A stretch of 63,826 nt of DNA from Caballeronia concitans (GTDB lineage: Bacteria > Pseudomonadota > Gammaproteobacteria > Burkholderiales > Burkholderiaceae), in NCBI RefSeq assembly GCF_001544615.1, contig NZ_FCNV02000018.1, positions 1-63,826 on the forward strand. Reading direction: 5' to 3'. The translations under genes and the position numbers were made by a program. Positions 35,899-45,770 of this stretch are shown here, piece by piece; within the stretch, counting starts at the first letter, position 1, and each line of letters begins with the position of its first letter. Below the pieces are notes generated by a model that worked only from the letters and a program-made list of their open reading frames with translations, searched no databases and had not been told where the DNA came from.

Positions 35899-38877
35899 AT
35901 GGCGAGTAACAACGTAGCCCAATTTGCCGCGGAACTCAAAATGCCTGCGGGCGTCCTGCTCGAGCAGTTGCAGGCGGCTGGCGTCCAGAAAGCGAGCGCG
36001 AACGACGACCTGTCCGAGACGGACAAGGCGCGTCTGCTCGATCATTTGCGCAAGTCGCACGGTTCCGCCGAGGCTGACAAGCGCAAGATCACTTTGACGC
36101 GCCGGCATACGTCGGAAATCAAGCAATCCGACGCAACGGGTAAGGCTCGCACCATTCAGGTCGAGGTGCGCAAAAAACGTGTTTTCGTGAAGCGCGATGA
36201 AACCGGCGTCGAGCAGGTCGAAGCGCCGGCAGCGAATCATGTCGAAGAACCGGAAGTCGATGAAGCCGAGCTTGCGCGTCGCGCGGAAGAAGCGCGCCTC
36301 GCCGCCGAGCAGCTCGAACGCGAAGAGCGCGAGCTGAAGGAGCAGCAGGCGAAGCTGGAGCGCGAGGAAGCCGAACGCCGCGCCCGCGAGGAAGCGGCGG
36401 AAGCCGAGCGCAAGAAGCAGGAAGAGGAAGCGGCGCGTCGTGCGGCGGCTGCGGCTCAGGCTGCGGAAATCTCGCGTGCGGCACAGGCCGCGCGTCAGGA
36501 AGCGCGCACGCAACCGGCGGTCGAAGCGAAGCCGGAACCGAAGCAGGACGACACCGCCCAGCGCGAAGCCGCCGAAAAGGCTGCGGAAGAAAAGGCTGCG
36601 AGCGAGCGTGCTGCCCAGCGCGAAGCCGCGAAGAAGGCGGAAGAAGACGCAAAGGCCAAGGCCGAGAAGGCGCGCATGGAGCAGGAAGCCATCGCGAAGC
36701 GTCGTGCGGCGGCTGAAGCCGAAGCGCGCGCGATCCGCGAAATGATGAACACGCCGCGCAAGGCGCAGGTCAAGGCGCCGGAACCGGCCCCTGCTGCGAA
36801 GCCGGCGGAAGCGGCGAAGGCTGCCGAAGCCAAGGGCACGCTGCACAAGCCCGCGAAGCCGGAAGGCGCGCAGGCCGCGCGTCCGGCGGCGAAGAAGCCG
36901 GCTGCGGCCGGCGCAACCGCGCCCGCAACGGCGGCTCCGTCCGCCGACAAGAAGAAGGCCGGCGGCAAGGGCGGCTGGCAGGACGACGCCTCGAAGCGCC
37001 GAGGCATCAAGACGCGCGGCGACACGAGCGGCGGCGTCGATCGCGGCTGGCGCGGCGGTCCGAAGGGCCGTGGCAAGCATCAGGAACAGACGTCGTTCCA
37101 GGCGCCGACGGAACCGATCGTCCGTGAAGTGCACGTGCCGGAAACCATTTCGGTGGCCGACCTCGCGCACAAGATGTCGGTGAAGGCTTCGGAAGTCATC
37201 AAGGTGATGATGAAGCTCGGCCAGATGGTCACGATCAACCAGGTGCTGGACCAGGAAACGGCGATGATCGTCGTCGAGGAACTGGGCCATCGCGCGGTCG
37301 CCGCCAAGCTGGACGATCCGGAAGCGCTCCTGATCGAAGGCGAAACCACCGAGGAAACGGCAGAGCGTCTGCCGCGTCCGCCGGTCGTCACCGTAATGGG
37401 TCACGTCGACCACGGCAAGACCTCGCTCCTGGACTACATCCGTCGCGCGAAAGTGGCGGCGGGCGAAGCGGGCGGCATCACGCAGCATATCGGCGCATAT
37501 CACGTCGATACGCCGCGCGGCGTCATCACGTTCCTCGACACGCCGGGTCACGAGGCCTTCACGGCCATGCGTGCGCGCGGCGCGAAGGCGACCGACATCG
37601 TCATTCTGGTGGTCGCAGCCGACGACGGCGTGATGCCGCAGACGAAGGAAGCGATCGCTCACGCGAAGGCGGGCGGCGTGCCGATCGTCGTCGCGATCAA
37701 CAAGATCGACAAGCCGGAAGCCAATCCGGACCGGGTGAAGCAGGAACTCGTCGCGGAAGGCGTGGTGCCGGAAGAGTACGGCGGCGATTCGCCGTTCATC
37801 GAGGTGTCGGCGAAGACGGGCAAGGGCATCGACGATCTGCTGGAAAACGTGTCGCTGCAGGCCGAAGTGCTCGAATTGACCGCACCGGTCGATGCAGCCG
37901 CCAAGGGTCTCGTGATCGAAGCCAAGCTCGACAAGGGCAAGGGTCCGGTCGCGACCATCCTGGTGCAGTCGGGCACGCTGAACCGCGGCGACGTGGTGCT
38001 GGCGGGCAGCGCGTACGGCCGCGTGCGCGCCATGCTGGACGAAACCGGCAAGCCGACGAAGACCGCGGGTCCGTCGATTCCTGTGGAAATCCAGGGTCTG
38101 TCGGAAGTGCCGGCGGCGGGCGAGGAAGTCATCGTGTTGCCGGACGAGCGCAAGGCGCGCGAAATCGCGCTGTTCCGTCAGGGCAAGTTCCGCGACGTCA
38201 AGCTGGCGAAGCAGCAGGCCGCGAAGCTCGAAAACATGCTCGAGCAGATGGGCGAAGGCGAAGTGCAGAACCTGCCGCTCATCGTCAAGGCAGACGTGCA
38301 GGGCTCGCAGGAAGCGCTCGTGCAATCGCTGCAGAAGCTGTCGACCGGCGAAGTGCGCGTACAAATCGTGCACAGCGCGGTCGGCGCGATCAGCGAGTCG
38401 GACGTCAACCTGGCGACGGCGTCGAAGGCGGTCATCATCGGCTTCAACACGCGTGCGGATGCGCAAGCCCGCAAGCTGGCCGAATCGAACGGCATCGACA
38501 TCCGCTACTACAACATCATCTATGACGCAGTGGATGAGGTGAAGGCGGCGATGTCCGGCATGCTCGCGCCGGAGAAGCGCGAGACGGTGACGGGCACGGT
38601 CGAGGTGCGTCAGGTCATCCGCGTGCCGAAGGTCGGTCTGATCGCGGGTTGTATGGTGACGGACGGTTTCGTCAAGCGCTCCTCGTCGGTGCGCGTGATC
38701 CGCAACAACGTCGTCATCCATACGGGCGAGCTGGATTCGCTCAAGCGCTTCAAGGACGACGTCAAGGAAGTGCGTCAGGGCTTCGAGTGCGGTATCTCGA
38801 TCAAGAACTTCAACGACATCGTCGAAGGCGATCAGCTGGAAGTCTTCGAAGTGACCGAAGTGGCTCGTACGCTCTAA
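35899..38877 (+). CDS. infB: Translation initiation factor IF-2
   Basis: The 992-residue GTPase positions fMet-tRNA in initiation. A small N-terminal IF2 domain (1-50) is followed by a long Ala/Glu/Lys/Arg-rich coiled region (about 75-380), then the G domain with GHVDHGKT at 501-508, NKID, and domains II to IV. It starts at ATG after AGAGGAATGA. It sits 93 bases after nusA, the standard order. Confidence 0.97.
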   Translation: MASNNVAQFAAELKMPAGVLLEQLQAAGVQKASANDDLSETDKARLLDHLRKSHGSAEADKRKITLTRRHTSEIKQSDATGKARTIQVEVRKKRVFVKRDETGVEQVEAPAANHVEEPEVDEAELARRAEEARLAAEQLEREERELKEQQAKLEREEAERRAREEAAEAERKKQEEEAARRAAAAAQAAEISRAAQAARQEARTQPAVEAKPEPKQDDTAQREAAEKAAEEKAASERAAQREAAKKAEEDAKAKAEKARMEQEAIAKRRAAAEAEARAIREMMNTPRKAQVKAPEPAPAAKPAEAAKAAEAKGTLHKPAKPEGAQAARPAAKKPAAAGATAPATAAPSADKKKAGGKGGWQDDASKRRGIKTRGDTSGGVDRGWRGGPKGRGKHQEQTSFQAPTEPIVREVHVPETISVADLAHKMSVKASEVIKVMMKLGQMVTINQVLDQETAMIVVEELGHRAVAAKLDDPEALLIEGETTEETAERLPRPPVVTVMGHVDHGKTSLLDYIRRAKVAAGEAGGITQHIGAYHVDTPRGVITFLDTPGHEAFTAMRARGAKATDIVILVVAADDGVMPQTKEAIAHAKAGGVPIVVAINKIDKPEANPDRVKQELVAEGVVPEEYGGDSPFIEVSAKTGKGIDDLLENVSLQAEVLELTAPVDAAAKGLVIEAKLDKGKGPVATILVQSGTLNRGDVVLAGSAYGRVRAMLDETGKPTKTAGPSIPVEIQGLSEVPAAGEEVIVLPDERKAREIALFRQGKFRDVKLAKQQAAKLENMLEQMGEGEVQNLPLIVKADVQGSQEALVQSLQKLSTGEVRVQIVHSAVGAISESDVNLATASKAVIIGFNTRADAQARKLAESNGIDIRYYNIIYDAVDEVKAAMSGMLAPEKRETVTGTVEVRQVIRVPKVGLIAGCMVTDGFVKRSSSVRVIRNNVVIHTGELDSLKRFKDDVKEVRQGFECGISIKNFNDIVEGDQLEVFEVTEVARTL

Positions 38878-38899
38878 CGCATCACTACGCTGAGCCTCG

Positions 38900-38935
38900 A
38901 GGCGGAGCGGGCCAAACGGCTGGCTCCGCCTTTTT
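38900..38935 (+). terminator. Intrinsic terminator inside the operon, between infB and rbfA
   Basis: AGGCGGAGC and GCTCCGCCT form a 9-base-pair stem followed by TTTTTC, 22 bases after infB. It should reduce transcription into rbfA-truB unless read through or bypassed. Confidence 0.8.
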
Positions 38936-38973
38936 CTTTGGCGCGGCGGCGGAATAGGAATTGGAACAGGATC

Positions 38974-39357
38974 ATGGCTAAAAGACGGACATCCACGAAC
39001 CGCAACGTGCAGATTGCGGACCAGATTCAGCGCGATCTGTCGGAGCTGATGCGCGAGGTGAAAGATCCGCGCGTCGGCATGGTGACGATTCAAAGCGTCG
39101 AGCTGACGCCGGACTACGCGCACGCGAAGGTCTATTTCACGACGCTCACGGGCGATCCCAAGCAGACGCAGGACGCGCTGAACCACGCGGCCGGGCATCT
39201 GCATAATCAGCTTTTCAAGCGCCTGCACATCCACACGGTGCCGACGCTGCATTTCCATTACGACCAGACGATCGAGAAGGCCGTCGAAATGTCGCGCCTG
39301 ATCGACGAAGCGAACGCGACGCGCGCGAAAGACGCCGACGACCAGGAAGGCGCGTAA
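38974..39357 (+). CDS. rbfA: Ribosome-binding factor A
   Basis: The 127-residue KH-fold protein (from the [10 protein letters not shown] start) helps 16S rRNA processing and 30S maturation in the cold. The frame runs 12 codons upstream without family similarity. The segment [21 protein letters not shown] is split between the core strands as usual. It is 3 bases before truB. Confidence 0.95.
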   Translation: MAKRRTSTNRNVQIADQIQRDLSELMREVKDPRVGMVTIQSVELTPDYAHAKVYFTTLTGDPKQTQDALNHAAGHLHNQLFKRLHIHTVPTLHFHYDQTIEKAVEMSRLIDEANATRAKDADDQEGA

Positions 39358-39360
39358 GCG

Positions 39361-40299
39361 ATGAGCGGTCAGGAAAAGCAGGCGCGGCCGAAGATTCCGC
39401 GCCGCGCGCTCGATGGCGTGCTGCTGCTGGACAAGCCGCTCGGGCTATCGAGCAACGACGCGCTCATCAAGGCGAAACGGCTGTATCTGGCGAAGAAGGC
39501 GGGTCACACCGGCACGCTCGATCCGCTCGCGACGGGCTTGCTGCCGCTTTGCTTCGGCGAGGCGACGAAGTTCTCGCAAGATCTGCTCGAAGCCGACAAG
39601 ACCTACGAAGCGACGATGCGCCTCGGCATCCGCACGACGACGGGCGATGCCGAAGGCGAAGCCATCGACACGCGTGACGTGACGTGCGATGAAGCAGCGG
39701 TCGAAGCTGCGATGACGCGGTTTATCGGCGACATCGTGCAGGTTCCGCCGATGTATTCGGCGCTCAAGCGCGACGGCAAGCCGTTGTACGAATACGCGCG
39801 CGCGGGGCAGACGGTCGAGCGCGAAGGCCGTCCGGTCACGATCCACGCGTTGAAGATGATCGCGTGCGCGCTGCCGCTCGTGACCTTTCGCGTGACGTGC
39901 AGCAAGGGCACGTACGTGCGCACGCTGGCGGAAGACATCGGCGAGGCGCTGGGTTGCGGCGCGCATCTGACGGCGCTGCGCCGCACGGGCGTCGGCGCGT
40001 TGACGCTCGAGCACGCGGTGACGCTGGATGCTTTGTCGACCGCCGATGAAGCCGAGCGCGATTCATGGCTTCAGCCGGTCGACGCGCTCTTGTCCACGTT
40101 TCCTGCCGTTCGTCTCAACGATGAAGCGACGAAACGTTTCCTGCACGGCCAGCGTCTGCGGCTCGCGGATGTCGTCGAGACACGTCTGGAAGACGGTCGC
40201 GTGCGCGTCTACGCGCAGGACGACGGCCGCTTGCTCGGCGTGGCGAGAGCCGGCGAGGGCGTGCTTGCTCCGGAACGGTTGATCGTCACGGCAAGCTGA
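39361..40299 (+). CDS. truB: tRNA pseudouridine-55 synthase TruB
   Basis: The 312-residue enzyme makes pseudouridine 55 in the T loop of tRNAs. The catalytic Asp54 lies in GHTGTLDPLATG; KPLGLSSNDAL and the later CSKGTYVRTLAEDIG are also family motifs. It is the last gene of the operon, followed by a terminator. Confidence 0.96.
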   Translation: MSGQEKQARPKIPRRALDGVLLLDKPLGLSSNDALIKAKRLYLAKKAGHTGTLDPLATGLLPLCFGEATKFSQDLLEADKTYEATMRLGIRTTTGDAEGEAIDTRDVTCDEAAVEAAMTRFIGDIVQVPPMYSALKRDGKPLYEYARAGQTVEREGRPVTIHALKMIACALPLVTFRVTCSKGTYVRTLAEDIGEALGCGAHLTALRRTGVGALTLEHAVTLDALSTADEAERDSWLQPVDALLSTFPAVRLNDEATKRFLHGQRLRLADVVETRLEDGRVRVYAQDDGRLLGVARAGEGVLAPERLIVTAS

Positions 40300-40311
40300 G
40301 CTACTAAAAAG

Positions 40312-40346
40312 AAAGCCCGGAATCTCGCGATTCCGGGCTTTTCTTC
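40312..40346. terminator. Bidirectional terminator between truB and emrB
   Basis: AAAGCCCGGAATC and GATTCCGGGCTTTTCTT form a 13-base-pair stem with T-rich tails in both directions. It separates two convergent operons. Confidence 0.92.
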
Positions 40347-40370
40347 ACGCGCGCTGCAACGGGAAAAGAA

Positions 40371-41930
40371 TCAGTGCGCCGCCGATGCCGCTGCCGCCGA
40401 GTCGCCGCCGCCCGCACGTTCGGGCCGCGTGATCCAGATCAGCGCGATCAGCGCGACGAAAATTCCCGCCGAGATATAGAACATGTCGTTCACGCCCAGC
40501 TGCGCGGCCTGCTGCGTCGCCATGCTGTTGAAGAGGCCATAGGTCTGCTCCTGCGACATGCCGAGCGCGCGCATCTGCTGCATCGAGTTGGCGAACGTCG
40601 GATTGAACGCGTTCGCCTGTTCGACGAGTTGCGCGTGATGCACGATCGACCGATGCTCCCACGCCGTCGAAAAAATCGACGTGCCGATGCCGCCGCACAT
40701 GATCCGCACGAAATTCGACAAGCCCGACGCCGCCGGAATGCGATGCCCCGGCAAGCCCGACAGCGTGATGGACACGAGCGGAATGAAGAAGCCCGCCATG
40801 CCGATGCCCTGAATGAGCGTCGGCAGCGTCAGCGACCACGTGTCGACGCCGGTCGTATAACGCGAGCGCATCCAGAAGCACAGCGCGAAGACGAGAAACG
40901 CGGCCGTCGCGATACGGCGCGGATCGGTGCGCGGCAGGAACTTGCCGGTGATCGGAGAAAGCAGGATCGCGAACACGCCGACGGGCGCCATCACGAGACC
41001 GGCGTTCGTCGCCGTGTAGCCGATATCGGTTTGCAGCCACAGCGGCAGCAGCACGAGATTGCCGAAGTAGAGCCCGTAACCGATCGACAGCGCGATCGTG
41101 CCGCCCGTGAAGTTGCGCAATTCGAACAGCGACAGGTCCACCACCGGATGTTCCGCCGTCAGCTCCCACACGATGAAGAACGCGAACGAAATCACGGCGA
41201 TCAGCGCGAGCACGACGATGGTCGTCGAATTGAACCAGTCCAGGTCCTTGCCCTTGTCGAGCATGATTTGCAGCGAGCCGACCCACACGACGAGCAGCCC
41301 GAGGCCGACCGTGTCGATCGGCGCCTTGCGGATGGCCGAATCGCGGTCGCGGAAGATCGCGAACGTGGCGAGCGCGGCCGCGAAACCGACCGGGATGTTC
41401 ACGTAGAAAATCCACGGCCACGAGATGTTGTCCGAGATCCAGCCGCCGAGCACGGGGCCGGCGACCGGCGCGATCAGCGTGGTCATCGACCACATGGAAA
41501 GCGCCATCGGCGCCTTCTCGCGTGGATAGCTCGCGAGCAAGAGCGTCTGCGATAGCGGGATCATCGGGCCGGCGACCGCGCCTTGCAGCACGCGGGCGGC
41601 GAGCAGGAAGGGCAGCGTCGGCGCGAGCCCGCACAGCCACGACGCCAGCACGAACAGGATGATCGAGCCGAGAAAGAGGCGCACCTGGCCGATGCGCTGC
41701 GTGAGCCAGCCCGTGAGCGGCACCGAGATTGCATTGGCGACCGCGAACGACGTGATGACCCACGTGCCCTGATCGGACGACACGCCGAGGTCGCCCGAGA
41801 TCGACGGAATCGAGACGTTCGCGATGGACGTGTCGAGCACGTTCATGAACACCGCGAGCGACACGGCGATCGTCCCGATGACCAGCTTCCCGCCCGACAG
41901 CGGCGGATGTACGACGTTAGCTTGAGACAT
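40371..41930 (-). CDS. emrB: EmrB-type drug:proton antiporter (DHA2, MFS)
   Basis: The 519-residue inner-membrane protein has 14 predicted helices with the MFS motif GWLTQRIGQVR between helices 2 and 3 and the antiporter motif C (AGPVLGGWI). It exports hydrophobic drugs with EmrA and an outer-membrane channel. It is the last gene of the marR-channel-emrA-emrB operon, 24 bases after emrA. Confidence 0.92.
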   Translation of the reverse strand: MSQANVVHPPLSGGKLVIGTIAVSLAVFMNVLDTSIANVSIPSISGDLGVSSDQGTWVITSFAVANAISVPLTGWLTQRIGQVRLFLGSIILFVLASWLCGLAPTLPFLLAARVLQGAVAGPMIPLSQTLLLASYPREKAPMALSMWSMTTLIAPVAGPVLGGWISDNISWPWIFYVNIPVGFAAALATFAIFRDRDSAIRKAPIDTVGLGLLVVWVGSLQIMLDKGKDLDWFNSTTIVVLALIAVISFAFFIVWELTAEHPVVDLSLFELRNFTGGTIALSIGYGLYFGNLVLLPLWLQTDIGYTATNAGLVMAPVGVFAILLSPITGKFLPRTDPRRIATAAFLVFALCFWMRSRYTTGVDTWSLTLPTLIQGIGMAGFFIPLVSITLSGLPGHRIPAASGLSNFVRIMCGGIGTSIFSTAWEHRSIVHHAQLVEQANAFNPTFANSMQQMRALGMSQEQTYGLFNSMATQQAAQLGVNDMFYISAGIFVALIALIWITRPERAGGGDSAAAASAAH

Positions 41931-41954
41931 GAGTGGAGTCCGCGATGCCGCCGC

Positions 41955-43229
41955 TTACATCAGCTTGGCGGCCGACGCCGATTTCACCGGCTTCGACGCG
42001 CCGCCGCGCGAGGCCGACGGCGCCGGCGACGCGCCCTGCGTGCCCGCGCCCGTTCCGGCGTTCTGCTGGATGATGCGCGCGATTTCGGCATCCGCCTGTT
42101 CGCCGTACTTGTCGAACACGTTGGTCTGATACACCGTGTTCTGCGCGTTGCCGAGCTGGCCGCCTTGCTCGTCCTTGATGGTGACGTCGACGTTCATCGA
42201 AAGGCCGATGCGCAGCGGATGCTGCTCCAGTTCCTTCGGATCGAGCGCGATACGCACCGGCAGACGCTGCACCACCTTGATCCAGTTGCCCGTCGCGTTC
42301 TGCGCCGGCAGCAGCGAGAACGCCGAGCCCGTGCCGGCCGAGAAGCCGATCACCTTGCCGTGGAACACGACGCCCGAGCCATAGAGGTCGGCCGTCAGTT
42401 CGACCGGCTGGCCGATGCGCATGTGCTTGAGCTGCACTTCCTTGAAGTTGGCGTCGACCCACACGGCGTTGAGCGGCACGATCGCCATCAGCGGATTGCC
42501 CGGCGCCACGCGCTGGCCGACCTGCACCGAGCGCTTCGCGACATAGCCCGTCACCGGCGCGGGCAGCGTGTTGCGCGCGTAGTTGATGTACGAATCGCGG
42601 ACCTTCGCGGCGGCGGCGAGCACGTTCGGGTGATCGGCGATCGTCGTGTTGGCCGTCAGCGACCGGTTCGACGCGAGTTCCTGCTGGGCGGCGTCGAGCG
42701 CGGCTTGCGCGCTGCGGACGGCGTCGCGTGCGTGCGAGATTTCTTCCTGCGATACCGCGCCCGTCTGCGCGACGGTCAGGCGGCGCTTCAGGTCGTCCTG
42801 CGCGCGCGACAAATCCGACTTGCGCAGCGCGATCTGCGCTTCGTACTGGTTGTTGTTGACGAAGAACGTGCGGACCTGGCGCACGGTCTGCGCGAGATTC
42901 GCCTCGGCCTGATCCAGCGCGACTTTCGAATCGGCGGGATCGAGCGCGACGAGCGGATCGCCGGCTTTCACGGTTTGCGTGTCGTCGGCATTCACGGACA
43001 CCACCGTGCCGACCACCTGCGGCGTGATCTGCACGACGTTGCCGTTGACGTACGCGTCATCGGTGTCCTCGTGGAAGCGCGCGACGAGGAAGTAATACAG
43101 GCCGTACGCGATAGCCGCGATGATGATGACGAGCACGATCAGCGTCATCAGCCGGCGGCGCTTCGCGTTGCTTTGCTTCGGCGCGGGCGCGGCGGGTGCG
43201 CCGGCGGCGGTTTGTTTAGGGTCGCTCAT
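41955..43229 (-). CDS. emrA: EmrA-type membrane fusion protein
   Basis: The 424-residue periplasmic adaptor has one N-terminal membrane segment (residues 28-49), a lipoyl-like half motif near residue 60 (DDAYVNGNVVQI), a coiled-coil hairpin and a beta-barrel domain. The start at 43229 follows CGGAG; the frame is open 51 codons further upstream but overlaps the preceding gene. A Ala/Ser/Pro-rich tail lies at the C terminus. Confidence 0.92.
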   Translation of the reverse strand: MSDPKQTAAGAPAAPAPKQSNAKRRRLMTLIVLVIIIAAIAYGLYYFLVARFHEDTDDAYVNGNVVQITPQVVGTVVSVNADDTQTVKAGDPLVALDPADSKVALDQAEANLAQTVRQVRTFFVNNNQYEAQIALRKSDLSRAQDDLKRRLTVAQTGAVSQEEISHARDAVRSAQAALDAAQQELASNRSLTANTTIADHPNVLAAAAKVRDSYINYARNTLPAPVTGYVAKRSVQVGQRVAPGNPLMAIVPLNAVWVDANFKEVQLKHMRIGQPVELTADLYGSGVVFHGKVIGFSAGTGSAFSLLPAQNATGNWIKVVQRLPVRIALDPKELEQHPLRIGLSMNVDVTIKDEQGGQLGNAQNTVYQTNVFDKYGEQADAEIARIIQQNAGTGAGTQGASPAPSASRGGASKPVKSASAAKLM

Positions 43230-43281
43230 GAAGGGCTCCGAAAATTCCGTATTGGTCTTGATGCGTGTTCTTGTGCGCGGC

Positions 43282-44817
43282 TCAGTTCGATGCCGCGTTC
43301 TGGTTGGTGGCCGGATTGGCGGCCTGAGGCTGTCCGCTGCCGTCGATCGCGAGGTCCGTGCTCGTCGCGTCGAAGCCGCCACCGAGCGCGCGAATCAGCG
43401 CGATCTGCAAGTCGTTGCGCTTCATGCGCAGGTTCGTCACGGTCTGCTCGTTCGCGAGGCGGTTCTGGTCGGCCGTCAGCACCTGCAGTTGCGGCGACAG
43501 GCCCGCCTTGTAGCGGATCACCGCGAGCTGGTATGCGCTCGTGGCCGCGGTCAGCGCGCGCTGCGCGTCGGTCATTTGCTGGTCGAGCGAGCGGATCGCT
43601 GCGATATTGGTCGCCACGTCGTTCAGCGCGTTGACGAGCGTCTGGTTGTAGTTCGCGACATCGCCTTCGAAATCGGCGTAGCGGCCTTTCAACTGCGCGC
43701 GCAGTGCGCCGGCGTCGAAGATCGGCAGATGGATCGCCGGACCGGCCTGAATTTGCCGGCTGCTCGCCTGCAGGAAGCGGCTCCAGCCGAACGCGTCGAA
43801 CCCGAAGGCCGCCGCGAGGTTGATGTCAGGGAAGAATTCGGCCTTCGCTTCCTTGATGTTGTGCGTGGCCGCTTCGATCTGCCAGCGCGCCGCGACGATA
43901 TCCGGCCGGCGCGAAATCAGATCGGCGGGCACGTTGTCCGGAAGCGTGACGTTGACGTTCGGATTGAGCACCGGATTGGCGATCTGCAAGCCGCGATCCG
44001 GACCCTTGCCGAGCAGCGCCGCCAGCTGATAGCGCACCGACTGGATCTGCCCGTCGAGTTCGCTGAGATTGGTCTGGCTGGTCGCGACGTTGCCTTCGGC
44101 CGTGCGCTGTTCGACGTTGGTATCGAGACCGGCGGTCACGCGTCCGCTGGTGATGCGGCCCACGTTCTCTCGATTCGCGATTTCACGCTGCGTCACGTCG
44201 CGCAGCGCGTAGAGCAGGGCGAGCTGGTTGTAGGTCCGCGCCACCGACGCCGCGAGCGTGACGCGCGCCTGCTGCATGTCCGCCTCGGCCGCCTTCTGCT
44301 GCGAGACCGCCATGTTCAGGCGCGCGCGGTTCTTGCCCCACAGGTCGAGATCCCACGACGCGCTCGCGAGCACGTTGTTTTCGCTGTACCACGTCCCGCC
44401 GTAAGGCGGCGGGAAGAGGGCGTTGGCGGAATACAGTTCGCGCGTCCACGAATACGAGCCCTGAACGTGCGGATACAGCGTCGAGCGCGAGCTTTCGATA
44501 TACGACGACGCCTTCGCGATGCGCGCCTGCGCCTGCGCGATGCCCGGATTGCCCGCGATCGCTTCGTCGATCAACTGCGGCAGCTGCGGATCGCCGAACT
44601 GCTTCGCCCAGTCGAGCGTCGGCCACTGGCCGCCTTGCCCCGGCACGCTCTGCGTGGCTTCGAGGCTCTCGGGCGGGTTAATCTGCTTGTCGCTCGAAAT
44701 GCCTGAGTAGTTCGCGCAGCCCGCGACCGCGAGCGCGGCCACGGCGGCAGCCACGGCGCTCTTCGCGCCGCGCAGCCTGCTCGCGGGCCGAAGTGCGGAC
44801 AAGGAAAGGTGTTTCAT
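43282..44817 (-). CDS. Outer-membrane efflux lipoprotein (NodT/OprM family)
   Basis: The 511-residue channel has a lipoprotein signal with lipobox AVAGC (Cys34) and two outer membrane efflux repeats (about 90-280 and 300-490). It would form the TolC-like trimeric exit duct for EmrAB. The start at 44817 was chosen from the signal peptide; the longer open frame crosses the marR gene. It lies between marR and emrA in the same direction. Confidence 0.92.
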   Translation of the reverse strand: MKHLSLSALRPASRLRGAKSAVAAAVAALAVAGCANYSGISSDKQINPPESLEATQSVPGQGGQWPTLDWAKQFGDPQLPQLIDEAIAGNPGIAQAQARIAKASSYIESSRSTLYPHVQGSYSWTRELYSANALFPPPYGGTWYSENNVLASASWDLDLWGKNRARLNMAVSQQKAAEADMQQARVTLAASVARTYNQLALLYALRDVTQREIANRENVGRITSGRVTAGLDTNVEQRTAEGNVATSQTNLSELDGQIQSVRYQLAALLGKGPDRGLQIANPVLNPNVNVTLPDNVPADLISRRPDIVAARWQIEAATHNIKEAKAEFFPDINLAAAFGFDAFGWSRFLQASSRQIQAGPAIHLPIFDAGALRAQLKGRYADFEGDVANYNQTLVNALNDVATNIAAIRSLDQQMTDAQRALTAATSAYQLAVIRYKAGLSPQLQVLTADQNRLANEQTVTNLRMKRNDLQIALIRALGGGFDATSTDLAIDGSGQPQAANPATNQNAASN

Positions 44818-44851
44818 CGCTCGTCTCTTGAGAGAGTATTGAAATATGGAC

Positions 44852-44859
44852 GTTGCAAC
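44852..44859 (-). promoter_or_regulatory. GTTGCAAC palindrome upstream of the efflux operon
   Basis: A perfect 8-base palindrome lies in the 80-base gap between marR and the channel gene. A related TTGCA-bearing inverted repeat is at 45422-45436 before marR. They are candidate sites for the local MarR protein. Confidence 0.4.
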
Positions 44860-44897
44860 TATTTCTGCGGCGGAAAACGGGATCGTCGCGCGCTTTC

Positions 44898-45413
44898 TCA
44901 CCGCGAAGACGGGCCGGGCTTGTCGGTGCCGCCGGCGAGGCAGGTTGCGGCGGGATCGCACGTATTCGCGAGAATCCGGCGAAGCATGCTCTTCAGGAAG
45001 CCGACTTCCTCGGGCGTGAAGCCCGCGAGCAGCGTGTCGAGCACGCGCGTGAAGATGGCCGGGACCTGTTCCGCCATCGCGCGGCCGTCGGGCGTGAGCG
45101 CCAGGCGCACGACGCGCCGGTCTTCGCTGCTGCGCACGCGCGAGAGCAGCCCGCGCTTTTCCAGCCGGTCGATGAGCCGCGTGACCGCGCTCGCATCGAT
45201 GCCGTATTCGCGGGCGATATCCGCCGCCGTCAGGCACTTGCCGACCGCCAGCATGAACACGATGCTCGCCTGCGTGCTCGTGATGCCGAGTTCGGCCGTC
45301 GTGTGCTGCGTCACCATGTTCCAGAGCGTCGAGCGTACGCGGCTGAGCAGATAGCCGACGCTTTCGCTCAGAACGTAGGTGTCGATCGCCGTGGGTTTTG
45401 GAGCGTCGCTCAT
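44898..45413 (-). CDS. MarR-family regulator of the efflux operon
   Basis: The 171-residue protein has a winged-helix core (about residues 45-130) with SAVTRLIDRLEKRGLLSR recognition helix and wing SSEDRRVVRLALT. MarR proteins repress drug-efflux genes and are released by phenolic ligands. It is the first gene of the efflux block, 80 bases before the channel gene. The start at 45413 is preceded by TTCCTTTC on the minus strand, a weak ribosome site. Confidence 0.9.
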   Translation of the reverse strand: MSDAPKPTAIDTYVLSESVGYLLSRVRSTLWNMVTQHTTAELGITSTQASIVFMLAVGKCLTAADIAREYGIDASAVTRLIDRLEKRGLLSRVRSSEDRRVVRLALTPDGRAMAEQVPAIFTRVLDTLLAGFTPEEVGFLKSMLRRILANTCDPAATCLAGGTDKPGPSSR

Positions 45414-45421
45414 GAAAGGAA

Positions 45422-45436
45422 TATGCAAGTGCAATA
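45422..45436 (-). promoter_or_regulatory. TTGCA-containing inverted repeat before marR
   Basis: TATGCAAGTGCAATA (plus strand) is an imperfect inverted repeat with TAT(T)GCA arms, 9 bases upstream of the marR start. It shares TTGCA with the palindrome at 44852 and may be an autoregulatory MarR site. Confidence 0.4.
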
Positions 45437-45590
45437 GTGGACTAGGCAGGATTATGGCGCGTCGTTGCGCCGCTTGCAAGGGACTTTTATGGATCTGCTT
45501 ACAATGCGCGGCGGCGCTATCGCTCGGTGCCCGTCGTCGCGCGGTTTCTCCGGGTAGCGTCCTATTGTCGGGAAGGCGACGTTTGTGCGT

Positions 45591-45770
45591 GCTATACTTT
45601 ACGGTTCTCACCGCGCCGGGCCGGAAGAGTCTTCCAGTCTTTGAAGTCTTCCCAGCGATTCACGCAAAGCGTCACGAACGACGTGACGCTCAATCGACGG
45701 TCTGCCGAGCCAGCCAGGAGCCTTCAGCTCCCGGGGTTCGCTTCGACGGCGCACAACCAAGATACCCCTT
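45591..45770 (+). promoter_or_regulatory. typA promoter and structured leader
   Basis: An extended -10 (TGCTATACT, 45590-45598) probably starts a leader of about 165 bases. The leader holds three hairpins: GGAAGA-G-TCTTCC (45622-45634), an 8-base-pair GCGTCACG/CGTGACGC stem (45669-45689), and GGAGC/GCTCC (45719-45733). No Shine-Dalgarno sequence lies within 20 bases of the typA ATG; the nearest AGGAG is about 50 bases upstream. The region 45414-45590 shows nothing else. Confidence 0.6.

Noticed and set aside
35158-39258. 1366-residue open frame antisense to nusA, infB and rbfA
   Set aside because: The sense-strand genes are certain; the antisense product is Arg/Leu-rich with no domain.
41583-43634. 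683-residue plus-strand frame through emrB, emrA and the channel gene
   Set aside because: Lies opposite three confidently assigned efflux genes and shows no family motif.
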